Source: Candidatus Shapirobacteria bacterium
Lineage (GTDB): Bacteria; Patescibacteriota; Microgenomatia; UBA12405
DNA length: 8,374 bases
Direction: 5' to 3'
Assembly: GCA_003542615.1 (NCBI GenBank)
Contig: DPKG01000008.1
Coordinates: 63,331 to 71,704 of the forward strand
In this document: positions 1 to 5,637 of the stretch, piece by piece
Position numbering within the stretch: position 1 is the first letter of the stretch
Layout of the letters: the number at the start of each line of letters is the position of its first letter
Translations under genes and position numbers: made by a program
Notes under the pieces: model-generated
What the model saw: the letters and a program-made list of their open reading frames with translations, nothing else
Database searches by the model: none
Told to the model about the DNA's origin: nothing

Positions 1-306
1 ATTGAATATCGAAAAGAAGGTTTTGAAATGTTTCAAAACCTAATGAACCAATATGAAAGTAATCTATCCAAAAAATTATTCCGTATTCAAGTGGAAAATA
101 CTTCCCAGCAAACTGCTCCTCAAAATGCCACCGAAATAAGAGGCGAAGTTCAGGATCCGGCTTCAGCTGCAACAAATACCGCCGACCAAATTAAAGACAA
201 ACCCAAACAAGTCATATCCGGGCAAAAAACCTTAGGTCGAAACGATCCTTGCTGGTGCGGCAGTGGTAAAAAATGGAAAAAATGTCATTATCCTGAGTTA
301 AATTAA
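1..306 (+). CDS. secA: SecA preprotein translocase ATPase, C-terminal fragment (5' partial)
   Basis: This is the last 101 codons of SecA, the cytoplasmic ATPase that drives Sec-dependent export through SecYEG. The reading frame is open to the left edge of the window, so the ATG at 28 is an internal Met and not a start. The first ~32 residues (EYRKEGFEMFQNLM, then LFRIQVE) match the end of the SecA helical scaffold. A low-complexity Q/N/A-rich linker of about 45 residues follows. The protein ends with a SEC-C zinc-binding motif, NDPCWCGSGKKWKKCH, in which Cys at 250-252, 256-258 and 283-285 and His at 286-288 give the classic CxCx8CH pattern. In the family this tail binds Zn and contacts SecB or ribosomes; its presence suggests a full-length SecA. 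The next gene starts 3 bases after the stop, so the two are probably co-transcribed. Confidence 0.95.
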   Translation: MEYRKEGFEMFQNLMNQYESNLSKKLFRIQVENTSQQTAPQNATEIRGEVQDPASAATNTADQIKDKPKQVISGQKTLGRNDPCWCGSGKKWKKCHYPELN

Positions 307-309
307 GTT

Positions 310-1368
310 ATGGAATATAAAAAAGTCTCCCCTTTCAAAGCAAAATTTTTAAATTACGTTTTAAAGTCAAAAAATATCTTACTTTCAACTCATCTTTCTC
401 CCGATGATGACGCATTTTCTTCTATGGTCTCTCTTCAATATTTTTTATCCAAAAAATATCCAAATAAAAAATTTATTATGGCAGTCAGCAGTGATCTTTC
501 ATCTAGATATTCTTCATTTTATGGATACCAGGAAATTATCAAAAACAAAGACATCACCGAATACATCAATAAATTTGATTTATTTATCGGGACAGATGCC
601 AGCGAATTTCACCGATTTAGTAAATATCCCGAAATCCTAAAAAATTCACCCTTCCCAAAAATTTTTATCGACCATCATAAAACCTTATCCTCAAACACTG
701 ATTTGATACTAAAACGAAACACTGCTACTTCAGCCGCCGAAATAATCTACGATCTCATTCATGATTCAATAAATATTGACCAAACCTTGGCTGAATTATT
801 AATTTTAGGAATATTGGGCGATACCGGTTCACTAACTTTTGTCCGTCCTGATCAACGACGAATATTTAAAATATTTCAAAATTTGCTTAAACGCACTCCA
901 ATTGACATTCAGGAATTTAAATCCAGATACTCAAAAATCTCTCCTGAAGTTTTTAAAATATTTCAGGAATTCGTCGCCAATAATCAATATATGCACGTAG
1001 AAGGTTGGCCAAAATTTCAAATAACTTTCTTATCACGGGAATATCTAAATACTAATAAAATTGACGATTCACTGGTTTCTGAAGCGGCGGATATTTTTGT
1101 AGACCAATATCTTAGATTAATTGAAGGCTATCCCTGGGGTTTTCTCGTCAAACCACGAACATCTGACAATTCGTGCACCTATTCTTTAAGATCCCTACCC
1201 GGTAGTGTCAATGTTCGACTTTTAATTGAACAACTTAATCTTGGTGGTGGCCACGATCGGGCTTCGGGAGGAAAATTAATTAATCCGGATGGTTCTCCTG
1301 TGACAGTAGATAAAGCAATAAGTACCATTACCGATTGGATGAAAAATCACCCACCCATACTCTCCTAA
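310..1368 (+). CDS. DHH/DHHA1 family phosphoesterase (NrnA-like oligoribonuclease / pAp phosphatase)
   Basis: This is a 352-residue soluble DHH-superfamily phosphoesterase. NrnA relatives degrade short RNA oligonucleotides and dephosphorylate pAp; some relatives hydrolyse cyclic dinucleotides. Motif I is HLSPDDDAFSS (H28, D32, D34), motif II contains D96, motif III is the signature FIDHH (D121-H122-H123), and motif IV is GDTGSLTF (D171). These are the expected Mn-binding residues. The C-terminal DHHA1 substrate-binding domain ends with GGGHDRASGG (residues 312-321). The length is slightly above the usual ~315-325. Motif I usually reads DAxGS; here the Gly is Ser37. The ATG lies 3 bases after the secA stop and has no Shine-Dalgarno, which fits co-transcription. 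No transmembrane segment or GGDEF/PAS region is present, so a GdpP-type protein is unlikely. The exact substrate cannot be told from sequence alone. Confidence 0.9.
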   Translation: MEYKKVSPFKAKFLNYVLKSKNILLSTHLSPDDDAFSSMVSLQYFLSKKYPNKKFIMAVSSDLSSRYSSFYGYQEIIKNKDITEYINKFDLFIGTDASEFHRFSKYPEILKNSPFPKIFIDHHKTLSSNTDLILKRNTATSAAEIIYDLIHDSINIDQTLAELLILGILGDTGSLTFVRPDQRRIFKIFQNLLKRTPIDIQEFKSRYSKISPEVFKIFQEFVANNQYMHVEGWPKFQITFLSREYLNTNKIDDSLVSEAADIFVDQYLRLIEGYPWGFLVKPRTSDNSCTYSLRSLPGSVNVRLLIEQLNLGGGHDRASGGKLINPDGSPVTVDKAISTITDWMKNHPPILS

Positions 1369-1375
1369 ATAAAAT

Positions 1376-1401
1376 AATTGTTTACTTTGCTAAACTAAAT
1401 T
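1376..1401 (+). repeat. Imperfect inverted repeat ending at the start codon of the next gene
   Basis: AATT-GTTTA at 1376-1384 can pair with TAAAC (1391-1395) and AATT (1398-1401). The loop is 6 bases and there is a 2-base bulge on the right arm. In RNA this forms a weak AT-rich hairpin ending directly before the ATG at 1402. No T-run follows, so it is not an obvious terminator. It could affect translation initiation or be chance in AT-rich DNA. Confidence 0.25.
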
Positions 1402-1707
1402 ATGAAATCCTCCCAAAAACTCGTTATCGAGCTCAAAAGACTCAATCAAAAACTTGATAAAATCGACAATCAAAGCCGTTTTATGATTTATTCCGGATCT
1501 CCAGCAAAATTTGCTTTTTTAAATTTTATATCAGGTATGTTCCACTCTCTTGGCTCTCTTTTTGCCACAGCTATAATTGCCTCAATTTTCGTCTATTTTT
1601 TTTCCCAAATTAATTTAGTTCCTATTATCAACGGTTGGATCAATTCAATTCTCTCCCAGTCACAGTACTCAAATATTTTGCCTCCGATCCCAACTTTTTC
1701 ACCTTAG
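1402..1707 (+). CDS. Small DUF5665-like single-pass membrane protein
   Basis: This is a 101-residue protein. Residues 5-22 (a run with Leu/Ile at heptad spacing, charged K/E/R/D between) look like a short amphipathic or coiled-coil helix. A polar stretch around 23-34 follows, then an NFISG-MFHSLGS segment (41-52) leading into one transmembrane helix at about 50-67, and a short tail with a second mildly hydrophobic stretch (70-84). The N-F-x-x-G-x-x-x-x-L-G pattern before the membrane helix resembles the DUF5665 family of small membrane proteins, whose function is not known. The gene follows the phosphoesterase after 33 bases and has no Shine-Dalgarno. Its TAG stop (1705-1707) overlaps the TAA stop of the convergent typA. 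Family assignment is by remembered pattern only. Confidence 0.7.
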   Translation: MKSSQKLVIELKRLNQKLDKIDNQSRFMIYSGSPAKFAFLNFISGMFHSLGSLFATAIIASIFVYFFSQINLVPIINGWINSILSQSQYSNILPPIPTFSP

Positions 1708-3545
1708 TTCCTATTCTTTCTTTCTTCTCTCACCCTGTTAACTTTTGACAACATTTTTTTTCTTAACCTTATATTTTTTGGCGTTACATCAATTAGCTCA
1801 TCACTTTCGATAAAGTCCAAACATTCTTCAATACTATATTTGACTGCCGGAGACAAAATTATCCCATCATCGTTTCCTGAAGACCTCATATTTGTCAGTT
1901 GTTTTCCTTTACATACATTAATTTCCAAATCTCCATTCATTGGCCTAAAACCTACAATTTGCCCCTCATAAACTTCCTCGGTAGGTTCTACAAAAGTAAT
2001 TCCTCTTTTTTGTGCCAAATCCAAGCCAAAAGATAAAGCCTTACCCGATTCGGAAGCAATTAGTACTCCATTTCTATCTCTGCTTATTGACCCTTGTCTT
2101 TCCTCGAATCCCAAAAACAAAAAACTTAAAGACACCGAACCTCTGGTTTCTGTCATCAAAGCACTTCTAAGTCCCAGTGCATTTCTTTCACTGATCTTAT
2201 AAATCATTTTTATTCCGTTAGAATCTGTAATCATGTCCAGCATTTCCGCCTTTCTTTTTCCCATTTCTGCTGTAATCGTTCCCACATAATCGTCTGAAGT
2301 CAGTATTGTTAATTCGTTGAAAGGCTCCAAACTTTTTCCGTCGACTTCCCTGATAATTACTTCCGGCTTTCCCACTTCCATGGCGTAACCTTCTCTCCTT
2401 AATTTTTCTATCAAAATTGCTAAATGCAATTCTCCCCGTCCCGATACCAATACTCTGATACTATCTCTGGGATCATCCTCAATTTTCATCCCTAAATTTG
2501 TCTCTGCTTCTTCATGTAATCTTTCTTTTAGCTCTCTACTTGTTAAATATTTAGATTCACTTCTGGCAAAAATAGAAGTATTTGGACCAAAACTTGATTT
2601 CAGTGTCGGTGGAGCTACATCAATCATTGGTAAAGCTACTTGAAAATTTATGGCTGTTAAAGTTTGGCCGATTTCAATTTTTGGTATGCCGGCCAAATAA
2701 ATCACTTCCCCCGAACTAGCTTCATCCACTTCTACCTTATTTATCCCTTCATTAACATACATTCTTTCTATTTTGTAATTTCCCTTAACCTTTTGATCTA
2801 CCGCCACCAGCGACAAATATTGTCCTTTTTTAACAACTCCTTGATTTATTCTTCCTACTGCCAATCTGCCTAAATATTCATTCTTTTCAAAAGAAGACAC
2901 CAGCATCTGAAAAGGTTTATCCTCATCCTTTACGGCAGACGGTATGGTTTTTAAAATTGTTTCAAATAGGGGAGTCGTATCACCTGTTTCTTCCATATTT
3001 TCGGGTAATTCAAAAAAAGTCGAACCGTTTCTGCCGATTGAATAAATTACCGGAAAATCCAACAACTCCGGATTTGACGCCAAAGATAAAAACAAATTTT
3101 CTGTATCATTTAAAACTTCTTTGGCTCTGGCATCTTTTCTATCTATCTTATTAATTACCAATATTATTTTTAGTCCATAGTCTAGCGCCCTTTTTAAAAC
3201 AAATTTGGTTTGTGACAAAGGTCCTTCAGCCGCATCGACAATTAACAAGGCTCCGTCTGCCATATTCAAAACTCTTTCAACTTCTCCGCCAAAATCTGCG
3301 TGTCCCGGGGTATCGATAATATTAATCTTTGTATTTTTGTAAAATACTGAAGTATTTTTCGATAAAATCGTAATCCCTTTTTCCCTTTCCAGATCGTTTG
3401 AATCCATAATCCGATCCTGGCTCATTTCATCCTGGTTATCCCTAAAAGTATGTGTCTGCTTCAACAAAGCATCGACCAAAGTAGTCTTGCCATGGTCTAC
3501 ATGCGCGATGACGGCAATATTAATGATATTCTCTGGTTTGGGCAT
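1704..3545 (-). CDS. typA: Translational GTPase TypA/BipA
   Basis: This is a full-length 613-residue TypA/BipA, the EF-G-like ribosome-binding GTPase linked to 50S assembly, stress and cold adaptation. G-domain motifs: G1 AHVDHGKT (14-21), switch I EREKGITI (53-60), G3 DTPGH (78-82), G4 NKID (132-135). The G5 region reads YSIGRNG where YASALNG is typical. Domain II (about 205-300), an EF-G III-like domain, and a domain with SGRGELHLAILIEKLRREGY follow. The BipA-specific C-terminal domain contains RNGVL, FVEPTEEVYEGQIVG, KQLTNMRSSG, and the terminal DVTPKNIRLRKK block. It is the only gene on the minus strand, convergent with the secA group and divergent from the peptidase operon. The ATG is chosen because the next residues fit the family start and a TATAAT box lies only 6 bases upstream, implying a leaderless message. 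Confidence 0.97.
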   Translation of the reverse strand: MPKPENIINIAVIAHVDHGKTTLVDALLKQTHTFRDNQDEMSQDRIMDSNDLEREKGITILSKNTSVFYKNTKINIIDTPGHADFGGEVERVLNMADGALLIVDAAEGPLSQTKFVLKRALDYGLKIILVINKIDRKDARAKEVLNDTENLFLSLASNPELLDFPVIYSIGRNGSTFFELPENMEETGDTTPLFETILKTIPSAVKDEDKPFQMLVSSFEKNEYLGRLAVGRINQGVVKKGQYLSLVAVDQKVKGNYKIERMYVNEGINKVEVDEASSGEVIYLAGIPKIEIGQTLTAINFQVALPMIDVAPPTLKSSFGPNTSIFARSESKYLTSRELKERLHEEAETNLGMKIEDDPRDSIRVLVSGRGELHLAILIEKLRREGYAMEVGKPEVIIREVDGKSLEPFNELTILTSDDYVGTITAEMGKRKAEMLDMITDSNGIKMIYKISERNALGLRSALMTETRGSVSLSFLFLGFEERQGSISRDRNGVLIASESGKALSFGLDLAQKRGITFVEPTEEVYEGQIVGFRPMNGDLEINVCKGKQLTNMRSSGNDDGIILSPAVKYSIEECLDFIESDELIDVTPKNIRLRKKMLSKVNRVREERKNRN

Positions 3546-3551
3546 TCGTCT

Positions 3552-3557
3552 ATTATA
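3552..3557 (-). promoter_or_regulatory. Predicted -10 box of typA (leaderless)
   Basis: Read on the minus strand, a perfect TATAAT runs from 3557 to 3552, followed by AGACGA and then the typA ATG at 3545. Transcription normally starts about 7 bases after the -10, so the message would begin at or next to the A of the ATG, giving a leaderless mRNA. A -35 at 17-base spacing would be TTATTA (3580-3575), only a partial match to TTGACA. The start site is inferred, not measured. Confidence 0.6.
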
Positions 3558-3572
3558 ACGCTAAAAGTGAGA

Positions 3573-3578
3573 TATAAT
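3573..3578 (+). promoter_or_regulatory. Predicted -10 box of the peptidase-prfB-LCP operon
   Basis: A perfect TATAAT on the plus strand forms, with the minus-strand box at 3552-3557, a 7-base inverted repeat (TATTATA at 3551-3557, TATAATA at 3573-3579; 15-base spacer). Expected transcription start is about 3585, leaving a 9-base leader to the TTG at 3594 or 15 bases to the GTG at 3600. No good -35 is visible at 17 bases. A second TATAAT at 3589-3594 overlaps the annotated start and would give a start site near 3601, next to the GTG. Confidence 0.5.
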
Positions 3579-3593
3579 AAGTCCAGTTTATAA

Positions 3594-4358
3594 TTGCCTG
3601 TGACTAAAAAAATAATATTTTTTACTATATTGCTTGCTGTCCTATATTCTGGCTATCGTTTATTGCCTTTATTTTATCGCTCAAACATCGAAATTATCAC
3701 CGAAAAACAAGACGATCTCAAAAATATTACCAACACAATAATTCCCCAAGCAACAAACCCCATACCTTCAGCGACTCCAGATTATTACTTAATCAAAACT
3801 GCCTTTATTCCCCAAGCACCAGAAAAAAATTGGGACCAGCCCTGGCAGGACTCATGTGAAGAGGCTGCACTTCTGACTGTTGATTATTATTATAAAAATC
3901 TTCACCCCGATGTTTCTACCATAAAACAGGACATTCTTAATATGATTACTTTCGAAACCAGCCAAAGTATGACACACGATATAAATCTCTCACAAATGTC
4001 ATTGGTGGCCAACGATTATTTATCTTATAATTCAGAAATCCTTGTCGATCCAACCATACAGGACCTTAAAGACCAGATTGTCAAAGATTATCCCATAGTC
4101 GTCCCTGCCAATGGGAAAATTTTATACCAGGAAAATAAATATTTTAAAAATGGCGGACCTTACTATCATAATTTAGTCATACTTGGTTTTGATGATTCAA
4201 AGCAACAATTTATTGTTCATGATGTCGGTACTCAATTTGGTGCCTATTTTCATTATTCATACGACTTATTAATCGAAAGTATCCATGATTTTCCGTCATC
4301 TGGGGTCAAAGAAGATATCAACTCAGGTATCAAGCAAGTGCTTATTTTGATAAAATAA
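3594..4358 (+). CDS. C39-like cysteine peptidase family protein, membrane-anchored
   Basis: This is a 254-residue protein (from TTG at 3594) with an N-terminal hydrophobic helix at about 7-27, a Thr/Pro-rich spacer (44-62), and a papain-like domain of the Peptidase_C39_2 type. Domain landmarks are FIPQAPEKNWDQPWQDSCEEA with the likely nucleophile Cys88, GPYYHNLVILGFD with the likely His192, and VHDVGTQFG with the likely Asp210. The full Cys-His-Asp triad seems intact, so it is probably an active thiol peptidase or transpeptidase-like enzyme facing outside the membrane. There is no ABC-transporter fusion, so this is not a bacteriocin-processing exporter. The start is uncertain: TTG at 3594 or GTG at 3600, which removes only two residues; GTG is the more common start. 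It heads a six-gene run, with 4 bases to the next gene. The substrate is unknown. Confidence 0.85.
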   Translation: MPVTKKIIFFTILLAVLYSGYRLLPLFYRSNIEIITEKQDDLKNITNTIIPQATNPIPSATPDYYLIKTAFIPQAPEKNWDQPWQDSCEEAALLTVDYYYKNLHPDVSTIKQDILNMITFETSQSMTHDINLSQMSLVANDYLSYNSEILVDPTIQDLKDQIVKDYPIVVPANGKILYQENKYFKNGGPYYHNLVILGFDDSKQQFIVHDVGTQFGAYFHYSYDLLIESIHDFPSSGVKEDINSGIKQVLILIK

Positions 4359-4362
4359 GCAA

Positions 4363-4869
4363 ATGAAAACAAAAAATATATTTTTAACCACAACCTTAAT
4401 TCTTTCCACCTTTATTCTTAGTGCCTGCAGTTTATTTCCCCAAAATCTTGCTATCAATACCGACAAAGGTCAAATTGTCATCAAGTTATACCCTGACAAA
4501 TCCCCCAAAACCGTAGCTAATTTTTTAACCAAAGCCAAAAACGATTTTTATAAAAATTTAACATTTCATCGCGTCGAACCCGGATTTGTAATTCAGGGAG
4601 GGGATCCGTTAGGTAACGGCACTGGTGGTGGCCAAATCGCCTCCGAGATCAACGACGTTCCTTTTAAAGAAGGTTCAGTCGGACTGGCTCGCGGCGCTGA
4701 CATTAAGGTTAGCAACGATAGCCAATTTTTTATTTGCCTAACTACTCAGGCATGTCAGGGTTTAAGCAATCAATATGTAAATTTTGGTGAAGTAGTATCC
4801 GGAATGGATGTTGCTCAAAAAATTGCTGTTGGCGATAAAATATTATCAGTTACCCCCGACACAAAATGA
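4363..4869 (+). CDS. Cyclophilin-type peptidyl-prolyl cis-trans isomerase lipoprotein
   Basis: This is a 168-residue predicted lipoprotein. A signal peptide (1-21) ends in the lipobox LSAC with lipidated Cys22, so the enzyme sits on the outer face of the cytoplasmic membrane. The cyclophilin core begins near residue 29 and is compact. It has the catalytic FHRVEPGFVIQGGDP block (68-82, Arg70, Gln78), GLARG (107-111), SQFFIC (120-125), and NFGEVVSGMDV (140-150). Cyclophilins isomerise X-Pro bonds during folding. The position of the human CypA Trp121 appears to be Cys131, and CypA His126 appears to be Tyr138. Cys125 and Cys131 are five residues apart and could form a disulfide; the next gene encodes a CPHC thioredoxin-fold protein. 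The TGA stop overlaps the next start as ATGA, implying translational coupling. Confidence 0.92.
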   Translation: MKTKNIFLTTTLILSTFILSACSLFPQNLAINTDKGQIVIKLYPDKSPKTVANFLTKAKNDFYKNLTFHRVEPGFVIQGGDPLGNGTGGGQIASEINDVPFKEGSVGLARGADIKVSNDSQFFICLTTQACQGLSNQYVNFGEVVSGMDVAQKIAVGDKILSVTPDTK

Positions 4870-5252
4870 AAAAAATAATTACTCTGGCAATAGCCCTGCT
4901 TATATTTTTTGGTATCTTCAAACTTTTGTCACAAGCACCCTCAACGGGTACCACTACTGACGACCAGGCAGACATGATTCTCTATTGGGGAGTAGATTGT
5001 CCTCATTGTGAAAATGTTAAAAAATATATTACCGATAATAATCTGGATTCCAAGCTAAAAATAAATCAAAAAGAAGTCTATTACAACCAACAAAACCAAA
5101 ACGAAATGCTTTCCCGTGCTCAAAAATGCAATCTCGACACCAGCAATGGCATGGGTGTTCCTTTTGCCTTTTTTACCTCCGATTCCACCTGTGTCCTCGG
5201 TGACCAGCCAATCATCGATCGACTTGATAAATTATCAGCTATTACACCATAG
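4866..5252 (+). CDS. Membrane-anchored thioredoxin/glutaredoxin-fold protein with CPHC motif
   Basis: This 128-residue protein has an N-terminal signal anchor (4-22), a Ser/Thr-rich spacer (26-35), and a short thioredoxin-like fold. The redox motif is C45-P-H-C48 in YWGVDCPHCENV, the same dipeptide (PH) found in DsbA. The cis-proline loop is GVPFAFF (Val98-Pro99). Two more cysteines, Cys88 and Cys109, flank that loop, and the latter lies in the TCVLGD turn common in small glutaredoxin-like proteins. It probably carries out thiol-disulfide exchange on exported proteins. It is much shorter than DsbA and lacks the helical insertion, so substrate range is open. Its ATG overlaps the cyclophilin stop (ATGA), and its TAG shares one base with the GTG of the next gene (TAGTG), so the three are likely translated together. 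Confidence 0.88.
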   Translation: MKKIITLAIALLIFFGIFKLLSQAPSTGTTTDDQADMILYWGVDCPHCENVKKYITDNNLDSKLKINQKEVYYNQQNQNEMLSRAQKCNLDTSNGMGVPFAFFTSDSTCVLGDQPIIDRLDKLSAITP

Positions 5253-5635
5253 TGAAAGAAGATTTCAGACTTCGGCCCACTCACCTTATCCGTATTTCGA
5301 TTTTCCTTGCCATAATCTATTTTTCAATAAATTATCTTTCCTCCCAATCACCCAAACCAATAATTGTTAATGATCCCACTACCATTCTTGGTGAACAGAT
5401 CCAAAATAACGGTAATCCTAAAGACTTATCTGGTAAAATTTATCGATACCTTCCAGAGGAAAGTCAAACTCTTTTTAATAATTTACCGCAAAATCCTGTT
5501 ATAATCTCTTTTCAAGAAAAAATTGATTATTTAAAAGATCAATCCAAAGACTTTCCTCAAAAACAAATTAAAGAAATTCAAAAAGAACTACTCAAACGTT
5601 TTTATCAAAACGCTCTAGATAACATCGATAATTAA
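5252..5635 (+). CDS. Unknown single-pass membrane protein
   Basis: I do not recognise this 127-residue protein. It has a short basic N-terminus (residues 1-11), one transmembrane helix at about 12-29, and then an extracytoplasmic part of about 95 residues. The segment PTTILGEQIQNN (42-53) precedes a region with a LPEESQ and NNLPQNP pattern. The C-terminal ~45 residues are strongly helical and charged (K, E, Q rich) with a FPQKQIKEIQKELLKRF stretch. It has no cysteine and no visible catalytic motif. The GTG start overlaps the preceding TAG by one base, and prfB begins 2 bases after its stop, so it is embedded in the operon. Its position after the peptidase, isomerase and thiol protein suggests a structural or adaptor role at the membrane, but this is only inference. 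Confidence 0.75.
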   Translation: MKEDFRLRPTHLIRISIFLAIIYFSINYLSSQSPKPIIVNDPTTILGEQIQNNGNPKDLSGKIYRYLPEESQTLFNNLPQNPVIISFQEKIDYLKDQSKDFPQKQIKEIQKELLKRFYQNALDNIDN

Positions 5636-5637
5636 AT

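Noticed and set aside
28..306. ATG at 28 as the start of a separate 92-residue SEC-C protein
   Set aside because: The frame is open upstream to base 1, and the residues before the Met (IEYRKEGFE) match the conserved SecA helical region, so this is the SecA tail.
1391..1396. TAAACT as a -10 box giving a leaderless DUF5665-like message
   Set aside because: The match is weak and there is no -35; the sequence is better explained as part of an inverted repeat, and co-transcription with the upstream gene is simpler.
1736..1761. Plus-strand terminator (TGTT...AACA followed by eight T) for the secA group inside typA
   Set aside because: The stem is only 4 bases and AT-rich, and the T-run encodes Lys codons of the typA C-terminus on the other strand; too weak to call.
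3594..4358. Bacteriocin-processing C39 exporter system
   Set aside because: There is no ABC transporter fusion, no small double-glycine leader peptide gene, and neighbours are housekeeping or folding genes.
4363..4869. Reassigned UGA (glycine) as in Gracilibacteria or Absconditabacteria
   Set aside because: RF2 is encoded, and the TGA at 4867 ends a complete cyclophilin and forms a standard ATGA overlap with the next gene.
5116..5370. Plus-strand 84-codon reading frame across the thiol-protein/unknown-protein junction
   Set aside because: It lies out of frame over two supported genes, and its translation is low-complexity with no domain; the two overlapping genes explain the DNA.
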